A stretch of 64,000 bases of DNA from Sporothrix humicola (lineage: Eukaryota > Ascomycota > Sordariomycetes > Ophiostomatales > Ophiostomataceae). Position 1 is the first letter of the stretch. Each line of letters starts with the position of its first letter. Positions 20,638-30,292 of the stretch are shown one piece after another. Location of the stretch: NCBI GenBank assembly GCA_021396245.1, contig WNYE01000012.1:62001-126000 (forward strand). The letters run 5' to 3'. The notes beneath the pieces are model-generated. The model was not told the origin of the DNA. It ran no database searches and worked only from the letters and a program-made list of their open reading frames with translations. The position numbers and the translations under genes are program-made.

Positions 20638-22398
20638 ATGTCTCCTCATCACCACGCCAAAGCGCGGGTTACAAAGCCGTCGAGCTGGCCGTTCTTCAAG
20701 CACTTTACCAAGATTTCATTCATCTCCTTGATGTTGCTGAGTCTCAGTGTCCTTGAGTTTGGCTTTGACAACTCGATTACGAGCCTCATCCAGGTCATGG
20801 AGCGGTTTGACGTCGACTTCCACATGTACCTGCCGCAGAACGTGACGGAATCGGGGACGCATCACCACGGAACTCGGGCCCACGAGGGCGGAGGCGGTGG
20901 AAACGGAACATCGCATCACCACGGCCGCAAGCAGATGGACCCCGTCAAACTGTCGATTCTGGGCTCCATCGGCACGCCGTTCCGGGCCGCCATGCTCTTT
21001 GTTGCTCTTTTGATTGCCGAAAGATGGGGCCGCTGGGTGGTGTTTGTGGTGATGCAGCTGGGCAGTCTGCTGGGCGCCACAATCTTGTTTACGGCACACT
21101 CGTTTGTGCAGATCGTCTGTGGCCGTGTTGTCCTCACAATGTTTAGCGGGTGGCACGACTGGCTGATCCCGATGTACCTAGCCGAGATTGTTCCTGGTCC
21201 CGTCCGCGGTTCGGTCATTGCCTTTTACATGATCTTCAACTACTCGGGGTCGGTGACGGCGGCCATTGCCACGTTTCTCTGCTCCAAGCACTTTGACGAC
21301 AGCCGGCAGTACCGTATCCCGTTGGGACTGATGTGGATCACGCCAGCCATATGTCTCATGTTCTGCTGGGTGTTGCCCGAATCGCCGCGCTGGCTTGTCC
21401 GCAAGGGCAGAATGGACGAAGCCGTCACGGCGTTGCGTCGGCTCAACGGCACGAAAAACGGCTACTCGCCCGAAGAAGAGGCCAAGCTGCTGCGCGAGTC
21501 CATCGAGGAGGACGAGGCCACCAAGGGCGAGTGGAAAGATCTGTTCAGGGGCACAAACACGCGCCGCACAATCGTCGTGTTCATGTCGACGTTCCTCATC
21601 CACTTCACGGGCCAGTCGTTTGTCACCAAGTACGGCACCATCTTTGTCAAGGGCATTGGCGCCATGGATCCTCTGCAGTTTGGCCTGATGGAGAAGAGCC
21701 TGAGCATTATTGCCCCGTTGACGCTGCTCTTTGTCATTGACCGCTTCGGCCGCCGCAGCATCTACTTTGTCAATGCGGGCATCTACGCCGTCTGTCTCTT
21801 TATTATTGGCGGCATCGGCACGATGGACATGCACCGGGTCGGTAACGCCGTTATTTCGCTGTATATTGTGGCGGCCATTGTCCACATTATCGGCTACCAC
21901 GGAGCCTGCACCGTCGTCGCCGCCGAGACGCCCCATTTGCGGCTGAGAGAGAGAACTCTGACGGTCACCCATATTACCAGCAACATTATCGAGTTTGGTG
22001 TCTCCTTCTCACTGCCCTACCTACTTTATGCACCATATGCCAACCTCGAGAGCAAGGTCGGCTTCATCTACGGCACAATCACCATCCTCGGCATGATCTG
22101 GGGCTACTACTACCTGCCCGACACGAGCAAACGCTCTCTCGAAGAGCTCGAAGAACTGTGGCAGGCCCGCGTCCCCGCCTACAAGTTTGGCTCGTACAAG
22201 ACGACTGGGAGTGGCGTCGGCTTCCGTGTTACCCAGCTCGAACGCCATGCCGGAGCGGGCGAGCTGGGATCTAGCTCAGAGGATTTACCCGAGGAGAAGA
22301 ATGTTCATCTTGGTGGACAGATCGACGCAGAGGCCAACTACAAGGGCGGTGCCACGGTTGTCCATGAGGAAGTAGTTGTCGTCCAAGAGAAGGTGTAG
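20638..22398 (+). CDS. MFS sugar-transporter-like protein, divergent
   Basis: An intronless 586-residue membrane protein with about 12 hydrophobic segments, of the major facilitator sugar-porter type, presumably in the plasma membrane. Sugar-porter marks retained: PxxxRG after TM5 (EIVPGPVRGS), PESPRWLVRKGR after TM6, DRFGRR between TM8 and TM9, ETPxxxxR near TM10 and a PDTSKRSLEELEELW ending. Marks lost or altered: the TM2-3 loop reads AERWGRW instead of DRxGRR, and the TM7 Gln-Gln/Asn sugar-contact motif is absent (region IHFTGQSFVTKYG). The first external loop is long, with two His/Gly clusters and two N-glycosylation sequons (NVT, NGT). The start ATG has a good context (CCAAAATG). The substrate is unknown; the relation to quinate or sugar transporters is only at family level, and a sensor-like role is possible. 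Confidence 0.85.
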   Translation: MSPHHHAKARVTKPSSWPFFKHFTKISFISLMLLSLSVLEFGFDNSITSLIQVMERFDVDFHMYLPQNVTESGTHHHGTRAHEGGGGGNGTSHHHGRKQMDPVKLSILGSIGTPFRAAMLFVALLIAERWGRWVVFVVMQLGSLLGATILFTAHSFVQIVCGRVVLTMFSGWHDWLIPMYLAEIVPGPVRGSVIAFYMIFNYSGSVTAAIATFLCSKHFDDSRQYRIPLGLMWITPAICLMFCWVLPESPRWLVRKGRMDEAVTALRRLNGTKNGYSPEEEAKLLRESIEEDEATKGEWKDLFRGTNTRRTIVVFMSTFLIHFTGQSFVTKYGTIFVKGIGAMDPLQFGLMEKSLSIIAPLTLLFVIDRFGRRSIYFVNAGIYAVCLFIIGGIGTMDMHRVGNAVISLYIVAAIVHIIGYHGACTVVAAETPHLRLRERTLTVTHITSNIIEFGVSFSLPYLLYAPYANLESKVGFIYGTITILGMIWGYYYLPDTSKRSLEELEELWQARVPAYKFGSYKTTGSGVGFRVTQLERHAGAGELGSSSEDLPEEKNVHLGGQIDAEANYKGGATVVHEEVVVVQEKV

Positions 22399-23482
22399 AG
22401 TGTCTCGGGGGTTAGCTATTGTTTGATTTTCTGTCCGTCATTACTGTTTATTTGGTTTCAACGCACATATACATGGCCTGTCTGTCATTTCCTCACACAT
22501 CTACTACCTTTATTTGTATTTATTTGCGACATACATGTGGGCATCGCATATATTAGCTGGCGTTTATTTAGGTCCAAGATATTCTTAAACCATGTGTTTT
22601 CTTGTCGTTGTAATGCATCTATTGACGCTTCAAAATTATGTGCAAAGTTGAACATACGTATCAAGGGTCAGAAATAAAAAAGAAACCACAGATATCTTCA
22701 AGAACATGTCGATAGGCTCGGAATGTCTCTGACTACGGAGGTTTTGTCGATTTCGGTACCGAATTCAAATATATCAGAGATCAAATGATGGGGGGCAAAC
22801 AAGGAACAGACCGTCTATCCGGCCGAGTACTACTGTGATAAAAAGGAGACACGTGCTTGTCATCTTCGGTAGTTGCCATACAGCAATGAGTCTTGACAGA
22901 GATAGATAGGAAGCTGTTAAAACGAATTCAAAAGGGCAGTGATCGACACCATATCTGGCTGATTAAATTGCAAGATAGAGACACAAAGTGGCCGCGCGTT
23001 TTCAAATCTTCTAGAATCACAGGGGCGGCACAGTGATAGATAAAGGCGGGGAAATGGAGGCATGTTGAAAGAACCTTTCCGGAGAATAAAAAGGTAAAAC
23101 AAGAAAAGGTTGAGTAAGAAAATGTACGAAGTAAACGAGATCTAGCAATGAAAGAACGGCCCGACGGCAAGGCATGCCCCGTTGCTTGCCAAGATTCGAC
23201 AGAAGGAGGACGGTGCTGTGTTGAGAATCACATGGTTGCTTTTGTAGTCATCCAAAACTGCGGTAAATTCAGATATGTGTAAAATCAAATAATTCAAAAT
23301 TAAGTCAAATATCAAAATCAATGAAAGTCAATAAACAAAGAGCGGAGTGGCAACTGTTCCCCTCCAGCTTCTCCTCCAAATGCAGCTAGTATAAAACGGA
23401 TGACATCTATCGAGGGAGATAAACAAAAGCGAACAAATCAGAAAAATCAAACAAATCAAACATCCTCCTATCCATCTCGACA
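22399..23482. other. Intergenic between convergent genes
   Basis: About 1.08 kb between the stops of the transporter gene and the next minus-strand gene. It is AT-rich with no supportable gene. Confidence 0.6.
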
Positions 23483-24295
23483 TTACTCCTCCTTCGCCTT
23501 GACGGGCGCCGTGACCTTATTGGAGCCCTTGAGAATCATCCAGCCACCGACCAGCGTATGCAGCCACCGGCCGGCAGCGCTCTCGAGCATCGACGGCTTC
23601 TCGTCCGTGGCGTGTCTCCAGAACCACGTCTCGTTGACCAGGACGACGTTTTCGCCATCAGAGGTCGTCTCGACGGCAGCCACAATCACGGCGTGCACGA
23701 CCAGGTCAGGCTTGTCCTCCAAACGCTGTACCATCATCTCGGCACGGCCAGGGCTGCGATAGGTCACCTTGTGCGGGCCGCAGGCAATATCGCCCTCCTT
23801 GAAGTCGAGCTTCTCGAGGTGGTCGACGCTGAACGTCTCCTTGAGGGACGGATCCGAGATGATGCGGTGCATGATCCAGCCCTGGGGCGTGTGGCTAAAG
23901 GCGCCCATGGTTCCGCGGAGGTAGGTTGTCAAGAGACTCCCGGACGAAGCAGTGCCCGTCGTCAACTTTGCCAGCGGAATTGGCTTGGAGACGACGCGCT
24001 CGCAGCAGACGACGTAGGGCGCATCGTCGGCAAAGACCTCGGCGGGTAACGAGTGCGGGGCCACCGCGTCGGCGACGGTCGTGTCGGGCGAGTAGACAGA
24101 GATGGAAGACGACGAAGCAGCGGCAACTTCGACATCCTTCTTGTCTTTGGGGGTCAAAACCCGCCGTTGCGTCGACGACGCCGAAATGTACCGTGAAGTG
24201 ATGGCCTGGATGGCGATCAGGTAGACGGTCGGGGCTACCACGGGCACCAGCGACAGCGCGACGAGCGACGCCTTGGACGGGAGGGCGAGAGGCAT
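23483..24295 (-). CDS. Uncharacterised membrane-anchored fungal protein
   Basis: A 270-residue frame without introns. ATG 24295 is the first ATG; the frame runs a few codons further upstream without another. An N-terminal hydrophobic segment (about residues 9-30) can serve as signal anchor, followed by a Ser-rich linker and a globular part. Notable stretches are CCERVV, LTTYLRGTMGAFSHTPQGWI, KLDFKEGDIACG, NETWFWR and, near the end, LESAAGRWLHTLVGGWMI, which may be a second amphipathic or membrane-contacting helix. I do not recognise the family. The layout (an anchor, then a compact 200-residue domain with conserved-looking Trp and His) recalls small lipid- or steroid-binding fungal proteins, but nothing in the sequence proves that. 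Confidence 0.75.
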   Translation of the reverse strand: MPLALPSKASLVALSLVPVVAPTVYLIAIQAITSRYISASSTQRRVLTPKDKKDVEVAAASSSSISVYSPDTTVADAVAPHSLPAEVFADDAPYVVCCERVVSKPIPLAKLTTGTASSGSLLTTYLRGTMGAFSHTPQGWIMHRIISDPSLKETFSVDHLEKLDFKEGDIACGPHKVTYRSPGRAEMMVQRLEDKPDLVVHAVIVAAVETTSDGENVVLVNETWFWRHATDEKPSMLESAAGRWLHTLVGGWMILKGSNKVTAPVKAKEE

Positions 24296-25030
24296 GTCGA
24301 AAAATATCAAGGTCGATGCCGTGAGGTCCGTGAGGTGGTGAGATGCGCTTATAACGGTGTAAGAGCTTTGGTGGGGTCTCGCTGAGCTTCAGTGAGGAGG
24401 GCGCTGTAGATGTAAGTGATGTCAACAAGCACAAGCGAGCGACGAAAAAAAGAGGAAAGAGCGAAAGAGAGAAGAAGAAAAAATGAAGCAAAATAAATTC
24501 ACACAAAAAGTGCTTTATCGGTGAACCCTGGATATTTTCTTCAACATAATGCTTATCTCCCCTCGCTCCCCCTCCATCTTCTGCCCATCCCATCCTTTGT
24601 TGCAGCCTGACCAAAAAGCACCCTCGAGACCCTCCAGACCCTGAAGCGCCTGACTTGGCTTGTCACTTTGCGCCTTGGCATCGAATACGGCGTAATACGG
24701 CGAGACTTGGGGCCAGTCTTGGGGCTGTCTTGGGCTGCCAAATAGTGGGGTCGCTTAACTACATGCCACCACCCACCAACTGCGCTGTCCTTATGTGCAT
24801 GCAGTGCACAAAGTCCCCGGATACAGCGATACCCGTCCCGTGGTCCACCTAAGCTCTGGGAGCTATTTGTGCCTGCACCAAAACAACGTCACCAGACAAA
24901 GTCACAGACAGTTCACAGTCCAGCATCCAGATACACAGTACATCCAATTTAGCCTGCGCCACTCGACCGCATATCAACCAGCCGCCATACATAGCATCGA
25001 GCTACAGCTACATTAAGGGCTACATACAGA
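24296..25030. other. Divergent promoter region
   Basis: About 735 bases between the unknown minus-strand gene and the TRAPPC12-like gene, with both starts pointing outward. No gene is visible. Confidence 0.6.
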
Positions 25031-26734
25031 ATGGACGGACAACGGCCGTCCAATGATGGCAAAGGCCATGTCCGCAACAAATCGTCGATCAAAGGTGAGC
25101 TACGATAAGGAGGCATCCTTCAAGATCACCACATTCAAGGCGACTAACAAGACAGCAACACGGCCACGATCGTCCACGAAAGGACCACTAGACATTGATG
25201 AGTAGGTCACCAAGAGTACGCAAGCTGCAGTAGAGCTCACTCGCTAACCGACAGCCCCCTTTCTTCATCACTCTCGATTCGCCCTCCGACAACCTCTTCC
25301 TCTTCTCAACTCTCACCCCTCTCTCCACCTCCACAAACGGCCTCCGTCCACGGCCTGACACCCTCGCGATACACGAGTTCACGACGACGAAGCCCCGGTC
25401 CCGGGCCCGGTTCGCCAATGAGCCAGCATTCACAACAGTCGCCGCCGCCGTCGCGAGGCGGCGGAAATGCAGGGAGTGGTCTCGGCCTCAGTCTCGACGG
25501 AGCCGTTGCAGGCAGCACCACCGGCACTTCACAGCCCCCGACACCGCGCGCCAAGGACTTCATCTACCTCCTGCGACCCGAAATCTACCATCCACTGCCG
25601 CCAACAGCAGCAGGCGCCAACAATGTGCCCCAGCCGTTTCGCATTTCGAACAAACAACCAAACCCAGACGAGAACATTGGCTCGGCTGAGCTATCACAGG
25701 CTTCGTTGACGGATCTGTTGAATGCCGGCCACTTCCGCGCTGCCGCCATAGTCGCCGCTCGCCAGCTCGTCGCCCAACCTGATCCCACCGACCACGCCCG
25801 CATCTTCTCGCTCTTCTACACCCGCCTGGCCTGCTTACTGTTGCTCGACGCAACATCCATTGCCGCCCAAGAAGCCAAAGCTTTGGAGGACTTGAACAGC
25901 CCGTTTTACCGTGGCGAACTCGACCCCAATGACGCGTCCGGTCTGCCGCCCCACCTCGTGCCTTGGGAACTGCGCGTCCTCCATGTGCGGCTGCAAGCGC
26001 TTGGATTTGGCGATCCCCGCCGCGCCGTCATGAGTTATTACGAGCTCGCCCGCGAGGCGCGTGTGCGCATTGCCGCCGCCCTCGCGTCACACGACAACTC
26101 GGCCAGCGAGCTGTGGAAGGACCGGCTGTCGGAGCTGGGCATCCAGGTGGCGGGTGCTCTCATCGAGATGGACGATATGGCCGGTGCGGCGGCGCATCTG
26201 GCAAACATGTCCTCCCCCTCCTCTACAACAACACCCTCCTCCCGCCGGATCGACATGGCCAAGGCGCTGTTATGGCTGCAGCTGGGCGACGTCGACGAAG
26301 CGAGAGCAGTCATCGGGCAGGCAGGCGCATCCACAGAAAGCGACTCACCGTTTACCTCGGGCGCAAGAGAGTCTGGCGACCTCGCTCCACGCGTCATCTC
26401 TGCCCTCTGTGATATGGCCGACGGCGAGTACAAGACGGCTCTGGCGGCATGGCGCGCCCTTCGCGAGGACGCCCCCGACGACGAAATGATTGGCGTCAAC
26501 CTGGCCGTCTGTCTACTGTACGTCGGCCGCATGCAAGAAGGCCGTGTCGTGTTAGAGGGACTGGTCGACAACGGTTACTCCTCACACACGCTACTCTTCA
26601 ACCTGTCCACAATGTACGAGCTGTGCACCGACCGTGCCAAAGCCATGAAGCTGAACCTAGCACAGCGCGTTGCCGACCAGACACCAGCAGAAGGGCAAGC
26701 CTGGGAGAAGACGAATGCGGACTTCAAGTTATAG
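25031..26734 (+). CDS. TRAPP complex subunit 12-like TPR protein
   Basis: Spliced model of 529 residues: exon 1 25031-25094, intron 25095-25155 (61 nt), exon 2 25156-25201 (only 46 nt), intron 25202-25254 (53 nt), exon 3 25255-26734. Both introns have GT...AG ends and ACTAAC or GCTAAC branch sites 8 nt before the AG, and the three exons join in one frame. Human TRAPPC12 is part of TRAPPIII, a guanine-exchange complex for ER-to-Golgi traffic and autophagy. The first 150 residues are Ser/Pro-rich and disordered. From FIYLLRPEIYHPL onward come helical pairs of the tetratricopeptide kind (ASLTDLLNAGHFRAAAIVA, FYTRLACLLLL, RLQALGFGDPRRAVMSYYEL, DMAKALLWLQLGDVDEARAV, FNLSTMYELC). It is shorter than the human protein but of the usual fungal size. 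It converges on DPM1 with 161 bases between stops. Confidence 0.85.
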
Positions 26735-26895
26735 ACTCTTGATCATACCCTTTCTAGAAATAAATGCATGTATTTGATGTGTATATAGCGCCCAAACAAA
26801 AGAAATGTGCAGTAGTTGTCTTGACCGTCGACACGTCGTCCTCCATATTATGTGTCCGTCCTCCTTTTCAACAAATGTCGTCTCCCACGCCCACC

Positions 26896-27694
26896 CTAAA
26901 CCTTCATCCACAGCTTCACAACGCCCGTCACGTACTCGGCAATGTCCGACGCGCTCATCTTGCTGTCGCCGTACACCCGGTCCACAAACGTGATTGGCAC
27001 CTCCGCAATCGTGTACCCCATCGCCTTGGCCGTCACCGCCAGCGCCATCTGCATGCCGAACCCGCGCACGTCGGTGCTCTCAAACAGCTTCTCGAGAACC
27101 GACCGCTTGTACAGCCGGAACGAGCCCGTCAGGTCCGACACGCCCGGCCGCAGCACCGTGTCCGCAAAGATGTTGGCGCCCTTGCTCGTCAGCCGGCGCC
27201 GCAGGTCCCAGCCGTGCACGCCGCCGCCGGGCGCATAGCGCGTGCCCGTCACAATGTCGTAGTCGGCCTCCTTCTGGAGCGCAATCATCTGCGGGATGAA
27301 CTTGGGGTGGTGCGAGAAGTCGGCGTCCATGATAATGATAAAGTTGCCCTTGGCAAACTGCAGGCCATGCACGTACGCCGTGCCCAGGCCCAGCTTGCCC
27401 GTGCGCGTCTTGAGCACAACGTGCGGCGCGTACACCTTGACGAGCTGCTTGGCCACCTCCTGCGTGCCGTCCGGCGAGCCGTCGTCGACAATAATCAGTT
27501 CCCAGTCGAGGTTCCTGCGCACAGGGGAGTTAGCAACCTTAAAATTTGTCGTGGGTACCATCTTCCTGCTACGCAACGTACTCCTGGGTAAATGTCCGGT
27601 TGAGCAGCCAGGCGACGACCGGCAGGTTCTGGCGCTCGTTGAACGTCGGCAGAATCACCGAGTACTTGTTCTTTGCGTTCTTTGTAGGAGCCAT
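26896..27694 (-). CDS. DPM1: Dolichol-phosphate mannosyltransferase catalytic subunit
   Basis: Spliced model of 243 residues: exon 1 27694-27582, intron 27581-27515 (67 nt, GTACGT, TGCTAAC branch, CAG), exon 2 27514-26896. A GT2-family enzyme that makes dolichol-phosphate mannose from GDP-mannose and dolichol phosphate on the cytosolic face of the ER, for N-glycans, O-mannose and GPI anchors. Visible: the nucleotide-sugar strand YSVILPTFNE, VDDGSPDGT, the GT-A metal site MDADFSHHPK, GTRY, and GSFRLYKRSVLEKL. There is no C-terminal membrane segment, so this is the human and fission-yeast form that needs the small membrane partners Dpm2/Dpm3, not the single-chain form of budding yeast. Without the intron join the enzyme would lack its first nucleotide-binding strand. 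Confidence 0.95.
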
Positions 27695-28672
27695 GGTGGG
27701 GATGGTCGAGGTATAGTTGAGGGGAATTGGAGATCGGCGAGGACGAAAGTGACGAGTTGCTGAGGTTAAAGTTGACGTTGACGTTGACGATAAAAGCGAA
27801 GATCACGGTTAGAAGAGCTAATCTCGCGATGCAGGTGCAGGTCTGCAGTGGACAGCTGTTCCCCTTTTTTGGAGCCTTGGCCAGGGGTGCGAGCTGAACC
27901 GCGTGCGCGAACCAATCAATGCGAGCTGGCCCAGCTTATGAGTGCTAATGCGCCGTACCAAGTCAAGCTTTGGTGGGTCTTTTTTGTCTTTTACGACGCG
28001 TTCAGGTACCGTTCCAGGGGTGTTCAGGCGTGTTCAGCGTGTCCCTTATCGTTATCGCAATATTGATGTTCTGGACTTTGGGACATATTTGGCGTGCCGT
28101 ATCATGTGACAATGCTGACTACACCACTTCTTGGGGCCAGACTCACAGCCTACACAAGACAGCCCTGCATCTCGATTCCACACCTAGCGTTATTGGCATC
28201 TGAATAAGAGGGTTAAGAATAGAAAAGTTATGCGGCTCACGCCGGATCCTGCGGATGGGTGTGAGGCTCGTTTTATTATAAATAGCTATCCAAAGGTCGT
28301 CCTTTTTCTAGACCTTGTTTGAAAGTCTAAAGTCTGAGAGAATTAAGAAATATTTAACGAACGGTGTCGACTTTTGACAAGTCAACGAGAGAAATCGACA
28401 ACAATGTCGAATGCAGTCTATGGTCAATACCCGTTGGTCGATACGAAAATGAGAAACAAACGCTCCTGGATGCGCCCCAAAACGCCTTTGCCAGTCAAGG
28501 TATGTGTATGTATCCAAAACGAAGCAATACAAAGTGGTAAGACAAAAAGAGAAAAGGGAAAAAGGACAAAATGGAAAACAAAAACGTCTGTGGTATAATA
28601 GTAAAGCACAACAGAACAAGATATCAAAACGACAACGAAGAACGCTCCTCAACAAAGACTTGGCATATCACA
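27695..28672. other. Intergenic between DPM1 and the DUF2985 gene
   Basis: About 980 bases holding the DPM1 promoter and the 3' region of the next minus-strand gene. No gene is visible. Confidence 0.6.
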
Positions 28673-30292
28673 CTACTTCTTGCCAGCCTCAAGGTCGACG
28701 TCGCCGTGCTTGGAGTCCTTGGGCTCCTTGGGCCGCTTGCCCTTGAGGTTGTTGTAGTGGTAGATGCCCAGCTCGCGGTCGTGCGCCAGCTTGGCCCGGT
28801 CCTCGTCGCTCAGCGGCACGCCCTCGATGCCCTTGACCCGCTTGCCCTCGACAAACATGCCCCAGCCGCCAAGCGCACCGGCGATGCAGCCCAGAGCGAC
28901 AAACAGACCCGTCGACCACGACGGGCGGTCGTAGCGGTTCATGCCCCACATGAAACCTGCAAGGAGCGCCTGGAAAAAGGTGTTGCTAATGTTCATGCCG
29001 AGCACAAACAGAATGGCCCAGTGGCGCGTCGGCGGTGCACGCTGGCCGGTCAGCGGCTTGTCCGGGATCTTGGATTCGGGGAACGGGATGGCGCTGCAAG
29101 GGGTCTCGGGTGGGACGCTGCCGGGACCGGTCGTGATAGGAAGGTCCTGGGAGCCGGGAAGACGCAGCCAGCCGCGGTGGACGCCCCCCAAGCGGCGGAG
29201 GCCCTTTTCGTTCTTGCCAATGCGCCACTGCAGGTAGTAGTACATGTCGCGGAACCGCCAGGGCGCGAGGCCAAAGCCAGTCACACAGAACAGGCCGTTC
29301 AGGATCTGGGAGTCGGTCTCGATCCACTTGCGGCGCGGCGAGTTGATGTCGTTGCAGGTCGGGTGGCACATGGCTGGACTGGCATTGCACAGCAGTAGGA
29401 ACAGCATGCCGCCCCAGGCGACAATGTTGAGGCCGTACAGCACGACGAAAAAGCCCAGCGGCGTCTTGCAGTACTGCCAAAAGGCGAGGGCACCGTGCTG
29501 GAACGACTCGCCCTTGGAGTACTTGGGCGGGAAGTGGTAGCCGTTGTCGTAGTCATTGTACAGGTCGGCATCGGAAAGGACGTTGGCGGGCGCGTTGTTG
29601 TTGACGTTGTTGCTGGGTGACGAGTTAGCATCGACCGCGCCATCGCCTGATAGTGTCGGGTGAACAGCAGCATTAGCGGCGCCGCCCTCCTTTTGTTTGG
29701 CTTCCGCGATGGCGTTGGCGCCGTATGTGCCGTTGGCGAGGTTATTTGGCTCTCCAGTCGAGAAGTGTTTTTGCTCGTCGAGTGTCTCGAGGGCTCCGTC
29801 GCCTTTTGATTGTGTTCGTTGTTGTTGGCTGAGGCTGGTTGCGTTATTGCTGTACCGCTCCTCCACGTCGCTTGTCGCCGTCGACGATCGTGTGCGCGCG
29901 GTACTCGACCGCGAGCGCGCCGCCGTCATCACGGTCGACGTCATGTCGGCAGTGGCTGCCATAAAGCCTGGCGGCAGGTTCGACTCCTGGAAGCTTTTCG
30001 ATAACCTACGCGGAATGCTGTCGGGCGTCGAGGCGCTGAGGGCAATGGATTCGCGTCGTTCGCGGCCGATAGTGTTACGGCGGTCGCTGAAGAGAGTGCT
30101 GGGGGAGTTGGCAGTAGGAAATGAATTGGAAGGAGAGTGAGGAGAGTTGGGAGAGGTGTTGTTAAAAAGAGTCTGGCGAGCGGAAGAGCCTTGGTCGTTC
30201 TCGGCGGGCACGATGCTCATTTCAATGGCTGGCGAAACGGTCGCAGCAGGGAAGGGCTCCAAGGGGGAGGTGGGCTCGGTTGATTGCCCCAT
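28673..30292 (-). CDS. DUF2985 fungal membrane protein
   Basis: A 539-residue frame without introns; the first ATG is at 30292. The first 240 residues are Ser/Thr/Asn-rich and disordered. The core matches fungal DUF2985 proteins: FWQYCKTPLGFFVVLYGLNI with a first membrane segment, then a Cys-bearing loop (MCHPTCNDINSPRRKWIET), then QILNGLFCVTGFGLAPWRFRD, YYLQWR, an Arg/Pro linker, HWAILFVLGMNISNTFFQAL, and a last segment (FVALGCIAGALGGWGMFVEGKR). About four to five membrane segments are seen. The function of the family is not established; proteins of this type are often noted beside PLAC8-like membrane proteins. The C-terminus is Lys-rich. Expected in an internal or plasma membrane. Confidence 0.85.
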   Translation of the reverse strand: MGQSTEPTSPLEPFPAATVSPAIEMSIVPAENDQGSSARQTLFNNTSPNSPHSPSNSFPTANSPSTLFSDRRNTIGRERRESIALSASTPDSIPRRLSKSFQESNLPPGFMAATADMTSTVMTAARSRSSTARTRSSTATSDVEERYSNNATSLSQQQRTQSKGDGALETLDEQKHFSTGEPNNLANGTYGANAIAEAKQKEGGAANAAVHPTLSGDGAVDANSSPSNNVNNNAPANVLSDADLYNDYDNGYHFPPKYSKGESFQHGALAFWQYCKTPLGFFVVLYGLNIVAWGGMLFLLLCNASPAMCHPTCNDINSPRRKWIETDSQILNGLFCVTGFGLAPWRFRDMYYYLQWRIGKNEKGLRRLGGVHRGWLRLPGSQDLPITTGPGSVPPETPCSAIPFPESKIPDKPLTGQRAPPTRHWAILFVLGMNISNTFFQALLAGFMWGMNRYDRPSWSTGLFVALGCIAGALGGWGMFVEGKRVKGIEGVPLSDEDRAKLAHDRELGIYHYNNLKGKRPKEPKDSKHGDVDLEAGKK

